Numbered from the stretch's first letter, positions 41,030 to 49,735 are shown. The stretch is DNA of 64,000 nucleotides from Paracoccaceae bacterium (GCA_014872875.1 WKFI01000011.1:186001-250000), one strand, 5' to 3'. Numbers and translations are program-made. The notes: generated by a model not told the origin, from the sequence alone.

Positions 41030-42151
41030 ATGGCCTGGTCGCCTGAGAAAACCGAAGTCAAAAGCTGGAATGAATGGGACACCCTGCGCCATGTGATCGT
41101 GGGCCGCGCCGATGACTGCCACATCCCGCCCGAAGAACCCGCGCTGGACGCCAAGGTCCCCGAAGACAGCGACATGCGCGGCCAGTGGGGTCGCCGCCCG
41201 CAGGAGACGATTGATCGCGCCAATGAACTGCTGGACAACTTCGCCGATCAGCTGCGCAAGCGCGGCGTGCGTGTTGACCGCCCGGTGTCGATTGACCACT
41301 CGCAGCCGGTGACCACCCCGGACTTCCACACCGACAGCCAGTTCGGCTGTATGCCGCCGCGCGACGTGCTGCTGACCGTGGGGCATGAGATGCTGGAAGC
41401 AACGATGTCCTATCGTTGCCGCTGGTTCGAATACCTGAACTATCGCCCGCTGTTGAAACAATATTGGGAGGAAGATCCGAACTTCCGTCACGAAGCCGCT
41501 CCCAAGCCGCGCCTGACGGATGAGGATTATCACCCCGATTACCTCAGCGACAAAATCGGTGTGGAAAAGCGCCTGCAATGGGCGGCCGAGAAGTTCTTTG
41601 TCACCACCGAAGAAGAGCCCCTGTTCGACGCCGCCGACGTGCTGCGCTTCGGTAAGGATCTGGTTGTGCAGCATGGTTTCACCACCAACCTCAAGGGCAT
41701 CGAATGGCTGCGTCGCCACTTCCCGGATCATCGGGTTCACACGGTGAACTTCCCCGGTGACCCCTACCCGATCCACATCGATGCGACCTTTACCCCGCTG
41801 CGTCCGGGCCTGATCCTGAACAACCCACAACGCCGCCTGCCCGAAGACCAGCGCGGCATGTTCGAAAAGAACGGCTGGGAAATCGTGGACGCCGCGCAGC
41901 CCGCGCATAACACGCCGCCGCCACTGTGCTATTCTTCCACGTGGCTGTCCATGAACGTGCTGGTTCTGGACCCGAAAACCGTCTGTGTCGAGAAATCCGA
42001 GGTCTATCAGGCCGAGCAGATGGACAAGCTGGGCATGGAAGTGGTCGAGGTCGAACTGCGCGACGCCTATGCGTTCGGCGGCGGCCTGCACTGCTGCACC
42101 GCGGATGTCTATCGCGATGGCGACTGCGAAGATTACTTCCCGAACCAGTAA
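41030..42151 (+). CDS. amidinotransferase (glycine amidinotransferase-like)
   Basis: WNEWDTLRHVIVGRADD; HTDSQFGCMPPRDVLLTVGHEMLEATMSYRCRWFEY; PIHIDATFTPLRPGLIL; catalytic-Cys region GGGLHCCTADV. Confidence 0.92.
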   Translation: MAWSPEKTEVKSWNEWDTLRHVIVGRADDCHIPPEEPALDAKVPEDSDMRGQWGRRPQETIDRANELLDNFADQLRKRGVRVDRPVSIDHSQPVTTPDFHTDSQFGCMPPRDVLLTVGHEMLEATMSYRCRWFEYLNYRPLLKQYWEEDPNFRHEAAPKPRLTDEDYHPDYLSDKIGVEKRLQWAAEKFFVTTEEEPLFDAADVLRFGKDLVVQHGFTTNLKGIEWLRRHFPDHRVHTVNFPGDPYPIHIDATFTPLRPGLILNNPQRRLPEDQRGMFEKNGWEIVDAAQPAHNTPPPLCYSSTWLSMNVLVLDPKTVCVEKSEVYQAEQMDKLGMEVVEVELRDAYAFGGGLHCCTADVYRDGDCEDYFPNQ

Positions 42152-42176
42152 TCAAACCAGTCAAAGAAAAGGAAAA

Positions 42177-42204
42177 GCCGCGCAGACGTTGCGCGGCTTT
42201 TTAT
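42177..42204 (+). terminator. intrinsic terminator after amidinotransferase gene
   Basis: GCCGCGC-AGACGTT-GCGCGGC-TTTTTATTG. Confidence 0.85.
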
Positions 42205-42224
42205 TGTTCAGGCGTTTGCACCGC

Positions 42225-42842
42225 TCAATAAGCAACGGTGAACACTTGGCGCGGATGGGCTGGGGTTTCCACCTCGTCCAGCAGCGCGATGGCATAGTCT
42301 TCGGCACTGATCCGGCTGTTGCCTTCGGCATCGCTCAGAAGCTCGCGCCCGCCAAGTCGGAATTCGCTGGTGCGTTCACCAGGCTCGATCAGGGCCGCGG
42401 GCGCCAAGAAAGTGAAATCAACCGTGCTATCTGCCAGCAGGTCATGTACCTGGCGCATCCCTTGCGCTTCGGCGCGGTATTCATCAGGGACAATGTCTGC
42501 CACCGGGGTGCCATCGGGCATATTCAGCGTCCCAGCGCCACCAACCACAACCAGGCGTTTGCCGCTTAGTTCGGCAGCACGGATCAGCGCCCGGCCATAC
42601 GACGTCGCCTCGGAAATCGCGTCCCCGGTTGAACGTGGGCTGACTGCAGAAATCACAACATCCATATCGGCCGAGGCGGCTGCAACCTCTTCCGCATTGG
42701 CTGCATCCAGCTGCAACGCCTTTGCTCCTTCTATGGCGTTCCCCTTTCGCGAGGCCGCCACAACCGAATGTTCACGCGATTGTGCCTCTGCCACAAGACG
42801 GCTGCCGATCATGCCAGTGGCCCCAATAATCAAAAGCTTCAT
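42225..42842 (-). CDS. NAD(P)-binding oxidoreductase (NmrA/SDR-like)
   Basis: MKLLIIGATGMIGSRLVAEAQSREHSVVAASRKGNAIEGAKALQLDAANAEEVAAASADMDVVISAVSPRS. Confidence 0.9.
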   Translation of the reverse strand: MKLLIIGATGMIGSRLVAEAQSREHSVVAASRKGNAIEGAKALQLDAANAEEVAAASADMDVVISAVSPRSTGDAISEATSYGRALIRAAELSGKRLVVVGGAGTLNMPDGTPVADIVPDEYRAEAQGMRQVHDLLADSTVDFTFLAPAALIEPGERTSEFRLGGRELLSDAEGNSRISAEDYAIALLDEVETPAHPRQVFTVAY

Positions 42843-42861
42843 GTTGGTTCTCTTTCATCCT

Positions 42862-42946
42862 ATAGTTACTTTGAGTAACCAGATACGTATGATCGAAGCG
42901 CAAGAAAATACGCAGCTTTAAGTCTCATAGTTACCTTGGAGGAACC
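42862..42946. promoter_or_regulatory. two HxlR-type operator sites in divergent promoter
   Basis: Perfect palindrome GTTACT-TTG-AGTAAC (42865-42879) and degenerate copy ATAGTTACCTTGGAGGAACC (42928-42946). Confidence 0.7.
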
Positions 42947-42949
42947 GGC

Positions 42950-43321
42950 ATGGGTGCACGACGCAAATTGGACTATGATTGCCCGATACGTGATGTGCTG
43001 GACCGCGTCGGGGATGCCTGGTCGGTGCTGACGATTATTGAACTGTCCAAAGGGCCGTGTCGGTTCAATGCTTTGCGACGGGTGATTGACGGGATTTCGC
43101 AACGCATGCTTTCGGTCACATTGCGCCAGCTCGAACGGGACGGTTTGGTCTCGCGCACCGTGTTACCAACAGCACCGCCGCAAGTGGAATATGCGCTGAC
43201 AGACCGGGGGCATTCTCTGTTTCACGCCATCGGAGCACTAAGCGATTGGGCCGTGGAACATCAGCCCGGTATTCGCGCCTCGCGGCAGCTCTATGACGAA
43301 AGCGACCGTGTAGCTTCTTAA
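42950..43321 (+). CDS. HxlR family winged-helix transcriptional regulator
   Basis: CPIRDVLDRVGDAWSVLTIIELSKGPCRFNALRRVIDGISQRMLSVTLRQLERDGLVSR. Confidence 0.93.
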   Translation: MGARRKLDYDCPIRDVLDRVGDAWSVLTIIELSKGPCRFNALRRVIDGISQRMLSVTLRQLERDGLVSRTVLPTAPPQVEYALTDRGHSLFHAIGALSDWAVEHQPGIRASRQLYDESDRVAS

Positions 43322-43356
43322 AGGCGCCGCCCAAGGATCAGACGGCGCCCACAAAT

Positions 43357-44601
43357 TTATCCGACCACGTTGAATTCAGGGCCGTAGGGGTATTTGGTGA
43401 TGTTTTCGTTGCCATCCTCGGTGATCACCAGGATGTCATGCTCACGATACCCACCGGCACCCGGCTTGCCGTCCGCGATGGTCAGCATCGGTTCCATCGA
43501 AATCACCATGCCCGGTTCCAGCACCGTATCGATGTCTTCGCGCAGCTCAAGACCTGCCTCGCGCCCGTAGTAGTGCGACAGCACACCGAAGGAATGGCCA
43601 TAGCCGAAGGTCCGGTATTGCAGCATGTCGCGCTCGGCGAAGAAATCGTTGATCTTGTGGGTGATCTCGGCGCAGGAGGCGCCGGGTTTCAACAGCGACA
43701 TGCCGTATTCATGAGCGCCGACATTGGCCTCCCAATAGCGCAGGCTCGCCTCGTCCACTTCCTTCACGAACATTGTCCGTTCCAGTGCAGTGTAGTAGCC
43801 GGAGATCATCGGGAAAGTATTCAGTGACAGGATATCACCCCGTTCCAGCACGCGGCCCGTCACCGGGTTGTGCGCGCCATCGGTGTTGATACCCGACTGG
43901 AACCAGACCCAGGTGTCACGATATTCGGCATCAGGAAAACGCTTGGCGATTTCCAGCTCCATCGCATCACGACCAGCCATCGCCACGTCGATTTCGCGCG
44001 CGCCTTCCTTGACCGCATCGCGGATGGCGAAACCACCCACGTCAGCCACAGCGGCACCTGCGCGGATCATCTCGATCTCGACGGCGGATTTGTGCATCCG
44101 CTGGCGCATGGTGGCCTCGTAAAGATCCACGGTTTTCGACGGACTGAGGAAAGCATCCAATTTGGCCTTCTGCAGCAGGCTCAGGTGGTCGCTTTCGTAA
44201 CCGATCACACGGCCCGAGCCGGAAACACTCTCAATCGCACGCCAGTAATTATCGCGCTGCCAGTCGGTATAGGTGATGTTGTCGCCATAGCAACGCCGCC
44301 AGGGCTGCCCCGCGTCGATCCCCGCCGAAATGGTCACGCAGGCGGTTTCCGTCACGACCAGCGCATACGGTCGGCCAAAGGCACAATAGGTGAAGCCCGA
44401 ATAGTACGAGATATTGTGCATCGACGAAAACACGGCGGCATCGACGCCCTGCTCGGCCATGATCCGGCGCAGGCCGGCAACGCGCGCGGCGTATTCATCT
44501 TCGGAAAACTGCAAGGGCGCCTTTTCCCCGTTGTGGAAACGGTAGAAATCCGGGCGCGCGGCAGCAGCGGTGAGATCTTGGTACTTAGGAATAGCAGTCA
44601 T
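43357..44601 (-). CDS. creatinase (M24-family creatine amidinohydrolase-like)
   Basis: WFQSGINTDGAHNPVTGRVLERGDILSLNTFPMISGYYTALERTMF; GYGHSFGVLSHYYGREAGLELREDIDTVLEPGMVISMEPML; C-term PYGPEFNVVG. Confidence 0.88.
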   Translation of the reverse strand: MTAIPKYQDLTAAAARPDFYRFHNGEKAPLQFSEDEYAARVAGLRRIMAEQGVDAAVFSSMHNISYYSGFTYCAFGRPYALVVTETACVTISAGIDAGQPWRRCYGDNITYTDWQRDNYWRAIESVSGSGRVIGYESDHLSLLQKAKLDAFLSPSKTVDLYEATMRQRMHKSAVEIEMIRAGAAVADVGGFAIRDAVKEGAREIDVAMAGRDAMELEIAKRFPDAEYRDTWVWFQSGINTDGAHNPVTGRVLERGDILSLNTFPMISGYYTALERTMFVKEVDEASLRYWEANVGAHEYGMSLLKPGASCAEITHKINDFFAERDMLQYRTFGYGHSFGVLSHYYGREAGLELREDIDTVLEPGMVISMEPMLTIADGKPGAGGYREHDILVITEDGNENITKYPYGPEFNVVG

Positions 44602-44740
44602 TTTGACCCTCCTTCGAAAAAAGAAAGGTCCCGGCGTTCAGGACTGTTTGGATATGGGCCATGTCAGGGCGACGCCATCGCCCGGGCCTGCCGCGAACAT
44701 GGGGATGAAACCACGTTCCGGCAAGCCTTTTTTGCGGAAA
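44602..44740 (-). promoter_or_regulatory. structured 5' leader (candidate riboswitch) of creatinase gene, homologous to amidinotransferase leader
   Basis: Minus strand GGCGATGGCGTCGCC (44668-44682) ... GCCCAT ... TCCTGAACGCCGGGACCTTTC then TTTTTTCGAAGGAGG RBS. Confidence 0.6.
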
Positions 44741-44753
44741 GACAACTGAAGCG

Positions 44754-45545
44754 TCAGTTTTCGCCCAAAAGCGTCCGTACCATGTCGCTTTCAGGATCCG
44801 CCAACGGCTCAATCACGTCGAAATGGTGTTTTCCGTCCGCCACGACATGGCCTGCCCCCCACGACTCGGCCAGCCAATGTGCCTGGTCCAGAAAGGACGG
44901 ACGTTCATCGCCGCCCACCCAGACCACGACCTGCGCATCGTAACGGTCCTGCATCAGGATCGGACTCTCCGACTCTGCCGCCTGCAGGTCCATCTGGAAT
45001 TTCTCGTTCATCCCCGTCTGCATCAGGGGCCGCAGGTCGGAGAGCGGCGAGATCGGCATGACCGTTTGCAGACGCTCGCCTACTTCGGCGGGCAGCACAT
45101 CGCGCCCGGTCATCCGCGCGACAAGATGGCCCCCGGCAGAGTGCCCCGCCAGCAGGATCGGCCCTGCGACTTCCTGCGCGATCCGGGTCACGGCCGCCGC
45201 AATCTGCCGGGTGATGTCTGCAATCCGGACCTGCGGGCACAGGTCATACGAGGGCATCGCGACCGCCCAGCCATGCGCCATGAGCCCTGCCGCAAGGTTG
45301 GACCAAGACGACTTGTCGAACGCCATCCAATAACCACCATGTACGAAGACAAACACTCCTTTGGGTGTTTCTTCTGGCAAGAAGAGATCGAACTGGTGCC
45401 GCGCGCCCGCACCGTAGTCCAGATCCAGCCGCGCCCGGTCCCCCAACTCTTCTCGAAAACGAGCCGCTTCCGCCGCCCAACGCGGTGGGAAGGCATCGGC
45501 GCCCGCAATGTAGGGCCCATTGGCATAAGCGTCACTCAGATCCAT
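44754..45545 (-). CDS. alpha/beta hydrolase (arylformamidase-like esterase)
   Basis: GVFVFVHGGYWMAFDKSSWSNLAAGLMAHGWAVAMPSYDLCP; LLAGHSAGGHLVARM. Confidence 0.9.
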   Translation of the reverse strand: MDLSDAYANGPYIAGADAFPPRWAAEAARFREELGDRARLDLDYGAGARHQFDLFLPEETPKGVFVFVHGGYWMAFDKSSWSNLAAGLMAHGWAVAMPSYDLCPQVRIADITRQIAAAVTRIAQEVAGPILLAGHSAGGHLVARMTGRDVLPAEVGERLQTVMPISPLSDLRPLMQTGMNEKFQMDLQAAESESPILMQDRYDAQVVVWVGGDERPSFLDQAHWLAESWGAGHVVADGKHHFDVIEPLADPESDMVRTLLGEN

Positions 45546-45648
45546 CTCATTTCCTTAACGTGTTAATTTATTCTGGACTCACAAGTCGTGCTGGACAACA
45601 CTAACGCCAAATGCTTTGCATTCGCGAGACCTATTCCGGGAGGACCCC

Positions 45649-47121
45649 ATGCTCGACACCATCACTGATCTGAAATCGCTCCTTAAAGACCCCAGCCTGC
45701 TGGAAACCCGCGCCTATATCGGCGGTCAGTTCGTGGACGGCGAAGGCACATTCGACGTGCTGAACCCGGCGCGCGGCGACGTAATCGCCCAGGTTGCCGA
45801 TACCAGCCGCGCCCAAGTCGCTGGTGCCATTGCTCAAGCCGATGCGGCGCAAAAAGAGTGGGCCAAATGGACCGGCAAGGAACGCGCCGCTGTTCTGCGC
45901 AAGTGGTTCGACCTGATGATGGAAAACCAGCAGGACCTGGGTATCATCCTGACGGCCGAGATGGGCAAACCCCTGGCCGAGGCCGTGGGTGAAATCGGCT
46001 ATGGCGCGTCCTTCATCGAATTCTTCGCCGAAGAGGCAAAGCGGATCTATGGCGAAACCATCCCCGGCCACCAGCGCGACAAACGCATCACCGTTCTGAA
46101 ACAGCCGATTGGCGTTGCCGCGTCGATCACGCCCTGGAACTTCCCCAATGCAATGATCACCCGCAAGGCCGGCCCGGCGCTGGCGGCGGGCTGCGCCTTT
46201 GTCGCGCGCCCAGCGGCGGAAACCCCGCTGTCGGCCATTGTGCTGGCGGTTCTGGCGGATCGCGCAGGCATCCCGGCTGGCGTGTTCAACGTGGTGCCCT
46301 CCTCGCGCGCCAGCGACATCGGCAAGGAATTCTGCGAAAACGACGCCGTACGGAAGCTGACCTTCACCGGCTCGACCGAGGTGGGTCGCATCCTGCTGCG
46401 CCAGGCCGCCGACAGTGTGATGAAATGCTCGATGGAATTGGGTGGCAACGCGCCCTTCATCGTGTTTGACGACGCTGACCTGGACGCCGCCGTCGAAGGC
46501 GCGATCCTGTGCAAGTTCCGCAACAACGGTCAGACCTGCGTCTGCGCCAACCGGATCTATGTGCAGGCCGGTGTCTACGACGCTTTCGCCGCCAAGCTGA
46601 AAGCCGCGGTCGAGAAGATGAATGTGGGCGACGGGCTCGAGGACAACATCCAGTTCGGTCCGCTGATCAACAGCGAAGCGGTCGAAAAGGTCCAGGAACA
46701 TATCGCCGACGCCACTGCGAAAGGCGGCGAAGTCATTCTGGGGGGCAACCCATCGGAACTCGGCGGTACCTTCTTCCAACCCACTATCGTGACCGGCGCC
46801 ACGCAGGAGATGGCCTTCTCCACCGATGAAACCTTCGGCCCGCTGGCCCCTCTCTTCAAGTTCGAGGACGAAGACGACGTCATTGCCATGGCCAATGACA
46901 CGATCTTCGGCCTGGCTTCGTATTTCTATGCCAAGGACCTCAGCCGCGTCTACAAGGTCGCCGAGGCGCTGGAATATGGCATTGTCGGCGTCAACACCGG
47001 CATCATTTCGACCGAGGTGGCGCCGTTTGGTGGTGTCAAGCAATCCGGCTTGGGCCGCGAGGGCAGCCATCACGGCATCGACGACTACCTGGAAATGAAA
47101 TACATCTGCATGTCGGTCTGA
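45649..47121 (+). CDS. NAD(P)-dependent succinate-semialdehyde dehydrogenase-like ALDH
   Basis: PWNFPNAMITRKAGPALAAGC; LTFTGSTEVGRILL; MELGGNAPFIVFDDADLDAAVEGAILCKFRNNGQTCVCANRIYVQ; GGVKQSGLGREG. Confidence 0.93.
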   Translation: MLDTITDLKSLLKDPSLLETRAYIGGQFVDGEGTFDVLNPARGDVIAQVADTSRAQVAGAIAQADAAQKEWAKWTGKERAAVLRKWFDLMMENQQDLGIILTAEMGKPLAEAVGEIGYGASFIEFFAEEAKRIYGETIPGHQRDKRITVLKQPIGVAASITPWNFPNAMITRKAGPALAAGCAFVARPAAETPLSAIVLAVLADRAGIPAGVFNVVPSSRASDIGKEFCENDAVRKLTFTGSTEVGRILLRQAADSVMKCSMELGGNAPFIVFDDADLDAAVEGAILCKFRNNGQTCVCANRIYVQAGVYDAFAAKLKAAVEKMNVGDGLEDNIQFGPLINSEAVEKVQEHIADATAKGGEVILGGNPSELGGTFFQPTIVTGATQEMAFSTDETFGPLAPLFKFEDEDDVIAMANDTIFGLASYFYAKDLSRVYKVAEALEYGIVGVNTGIISTEVAPFGGVKQSGLGREGSHHGIDDYLEMKYICMSV

Positions 47122-47143
47122 TCCCGACCCCGTCCAACCTAAA

Positions 47144-47170
47144 CCGGCGCGCCCCCCGCGCCGGTTTTTC
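47144..47170 (+). terminator. intrinsic terminator after ALDH gene
   Basis: CCGGCGCG-CCCCC-CGCGCCGG-TTTTTC. Confidence 0.85.
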
Positions 47171-47220
47171 ATTTGCGGCCCCGGCCGTTGGGCAGCCCAA
47201 GCAAAACCGAGCCGCCTTTT

Positions 47221-47631
47221 TTAGCCTGACCGTATCGGCTGCGCCATCATCCCGGTCAAAGCATGTACAGCCTCGCTCCAGGCTCTTTCCTCGTCCTCGG
47301 ACAAAGCGTCCCCCATCACGTCCTTCAAGGCCGCGGTCAGCGCGTCCGCCGCCGCCATATACTGCTTCGTGTCGACACCGTATTTCCGGTGGTTCAAGGC
47401 CAGTCGCTCCCCAAGATTTTCAAATGACGCCGTATCCCCCAGGCTGCGTACGGTCGAGGCCAGCATCGCTTCGAACATGTCCTTCTGTTTGCTGAAGTCC
47501 TGTGTAAACAGCGCCCTGCTCTCTGGCAGTGCCTCGAACAGGCGGGCATAGAACCGGTCGGCAAGCTCCCCCTTATGCTTAAACACCTTGGCAAAGCTGG
47601 TCTGAATCAATGCTATATGTCGGTGATCCAT
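47221..47631 (-). CDS. single-domain globin
   Basis: MDHRHIALIQTSFAKVFKHKGELADRFYARLFEALPESRALFTQDFSKQKDMFEAMLASTVRSLGD...LALNHRKYGVDTKQY. Confidence 0.85.
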   Translation of the reverse strand: MDHRHIALIQTSFAKVFKHKGELADRFYARLFEALPESRALFTQDFSKQKDMFEAMLASTVRSLGDTASFENLGERLALNHRKYGVDTKQYMAAADALTAALKDVMGDALSEDEERAWSEAVHALTGMMAQPIRSG

Positions 47632-47708
47632 CAAATGGCCTTCTGAAATCTGGCATTTCAAGGGGGACCACTGTCCCAAATCCAGATTAAGACAGCCTTA
47701 ACATACGC

Positions 47709-48320
47709 TCAGATGCTGCCCAGAATACGCTGCAAACTGTATTGAACCTGATCAGGAAACCGCCGCGCCATATCGTCATGCGCATCCTGCCCGAACATGC
47801 GCGCAAGTGTCGGGTCCGAGATCGCGAAATAGCTCACTGCCCCCAACATCTGATAGGCCACCAGCATCGCCTCATTCCGAGACGCCTCCCGCCAGCGCCC
47901 GGTATCCTGGACCATGGCCGCCAGTTCCTGAAGAAACGGTTTCAGATACCATTTCCCGGCTTGCTCGGCACGTTGCTTGTTGTCCATCAGCTCGCGCACG
48001 ATGATCCGCACATCAGTGCTGTCTGCCAGCGCCTGTTCGCAATAGATCGCAAAAAAGGTCTCCAGCCGCGCCTCCGGGCTCATCCTTTCTTCCTGGCCCT
48101 CGACTAATACTGCCATCATCCGATCCGAGATCCCGGCCAGCACTTCCCCGTACAGCCGCTCCTTGCTGCCGAAATGATGCAGCAGCGCCTGTTTCGTGAC
48201 CCCCAGCTGATCCGCCACTGCAGCAATCGAGGTGCCATGAAATCCGCGATCGGCAATCAACGCGGCTGCTGCCTGCACAAAGTCTTCTCGCCTGCTGTCT
48301 TTCGAAATGGCCAAAGGCAT
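47709..48320 (-). CDS. TetR/AcrR family transcriptional regulator
   Basis: FVQAAAALIADRGFHGTSIAAVADQLGVTKQALLHHFGSKERLYGEVLAGI. Confidence 0.93.
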   Translation of the reverse strand: MPLAISKDSRREDFVQAAAALIADRGFHGTSIAAVADQLGVTKQALLHHFGSKERLYGEVLAGISDRMMAVLVEGQEERMSPEARLETFFAIYCEQALADSTDVRIIVRELMDNKQRAEQAGKWYLKPFLQELAAMVQDTGRWREASRNEAMLVAYQMLGAVSYFAISDPTLARMFGQDAHDDMARRFPDQVQYSLQRILGSI

Positions 48321-48362
48321 CACCGGTTCTCCTTTTACACTCCCTAACGTAATTCTTGACTC

Positions 48363-48402
48363 CTTACCAGTCGGTAAGTCATTTTCCTTACCAATCGGTA
48401 AG
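48363..48402. promoter_or_regulatory. two perfect TetR-type operators
   Basis: CTTACC-AGTC-GGTAAG (48363-48378) and CTTACC-AATC-GGTAAG (48387-48402), 24 bp centre to centre, between divergent tetR and oxygenase genes. Confidence 0.85.
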
Positions 48403-48422
48403 TAGCTAACAGGAAACGCGCC

Positions 48423-49568
48423 ATGGACCGTGAACTGGAACTGGAACTGCTGGATGAACTAATCTCGCTCGATCAAGAAAAGCTCGCCTATCTGGATGAA
48501 GACATCGCCCTTTCACCGGTCGAACACTATTGCGATCCGGACCATTTTGCGCAGGAACATGACAGGGTTTTTCGCAGCTACCCCCAGATCGCCGCCCACT
48601 GTTCGGAACTGCCCGAACCTGGGTCGTTCCTGCGTCGTGATCTGGCAGGGCTGCCGGCCTTTCTGACACGGGATCGTGACGGGCAGGTCCACGCATTCCT
48701 GAATGTCTGCCGCCACCGGGGCGCGCGTCTGGTGGAGGACGAAAAAGGCTGCAAGCACAGCTTTTCCTGCCCTTACCACGCCTGGACCTGGTCCAATACC
48801 GGCGATCTGCGCGGCGTCCCGCATCAGAAACAGGGCTTCCCCGATCTGGACAAATCGAAATACGGTCTGATCCGCCTGCCTTGTTCGGAAATCAGCGGCT
48901 GGATATGGGTTGTCCCAAATCCCAAGTCCAGTTTCGACATCGCCGCGTTCGTCGCCCCGGCCGCCGCCGATTTCGCGTGGTTGGACGGAGGCAATCTGCG
49001 CATGGGCCCTTCCAACCAGATCACCTGCGCCGCCAATTGGAAGATCCTGCTCGAAGGCGGGATCGAGGCCTATCACTTCCGCGTCGCCCACAAGGACACT
49101 ATCGGCCCGTTCTTCCCCGACAACCTGTCCAGCTACCGCATGATGGGGCACCACATGCGCTCGGTCCTGCCACGGGTCACCATCGGCGACCTGCACAGCC
49201 GTCCACGCGACAGCTGGAACATCCGCGACGAGGCGAATGTGCTCTACACCTTCTTCCCGACCTCGCAGTTCCTGGTGCAGCAGGATCACCTGATCTGGAT
49301 CCGGACCGAACCGCTGGCCGCCGATCAAACCCGATTGACGCTGACCACCATGGTGCCCGCAGACGCGCCCACCGATCTGGACGCCCATTGGCAGAAGAAC
49401 CACCAGATCACGATGCACACCCTGTCCGAAGATTTCGATATCGGCGAAGCCATCCAGAGCGGCCTGGCCTCCGGCGCCAACGACGCCCTGACCTTTGGCC
49501 GCTACGAAGGGGCGCTCACCCAATTTGCCAACATGATGGCGCAGGCCGTGTCAGACCCGGCGGCCTGA
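48423..49568 (+). CDS. aromatic-ring-hydroxylating-type Rieske oxygenase alpha subunit
   Basis: Rieske CRHRGARLVEDEKGCKHSFSCPYHAW; mononuclear iron region EGGIEAYHFRVAHKDT. Confidence 0.92.
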   Translation: MDRELELELLDELISLDQEKLAYLDEDIALSPVEHYCDPDHFAQEHDRVFRSYPQIAAHCSELPEPGSFLRRDLAGLPAFLTRDRDGQVHAFLNVCRHRGARLVEDEKGCKHSFSCPYHAWTWSNTGDLRGVPHQKQGFPDLDKSKYGLIRLPCSEISGWIWVVPNPKSSFDIAAFVAPAAADFAWLDGGNLRMGPSNQITCAANWKILLEGGIEAYHFRVAHKDTIGPFFPDNLSSYRMMGHHMRSVLPRVTIGDLHSRPRDSWNIRDEANVLYTFFPTSQFLVQQDHLIWIRTEPLAADQTRLTLTTMVPADAPTDLDAHWQKNHQITMHTLSEDFDIGEAIQSGLASGANDALTFGRYEGALTQFANMMAQAVSDPAA

Positions 49569-49586
49569 GCACCCACAAACGAAAGG

Positions 49587-49616
49587 CCCCGCAGCCGGAA
49601 CACGACGGCTGCGGGG
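49587..49616. terminator. strong hairpin between convergent oxygenase and hsp20 genes
   Basis: CCCCGCAGCCG-GAACACGA-CGGCTGCGGGG; weak T-rich tract (CCTTTCGTTTG) on minus side. Confidence 0.55.
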
Positions 49617-49735
49617 CACACGGAATACGGATCCGGAGTTGGGGAGACCTCGAAACACAAACCGGCGTATCACTTGTGGACGCAAAACCGGATTGCATTC
49701 CTGAAACGGGGACCGCATCCCATGCGGCTGCCCCG

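Noticed and set aside
40806-41096. ORF through the amidinotransferase leader (MRRSVAHEVAADGSAP...)
   Set aside because: Arg-rich and overlaps the amidinotransferase start; better explained as a structured untranslated leader
45631-47172. 513-aa minus-strand ORF
   Set aside because: Shadow of the aldehyde dehydrogenase gene
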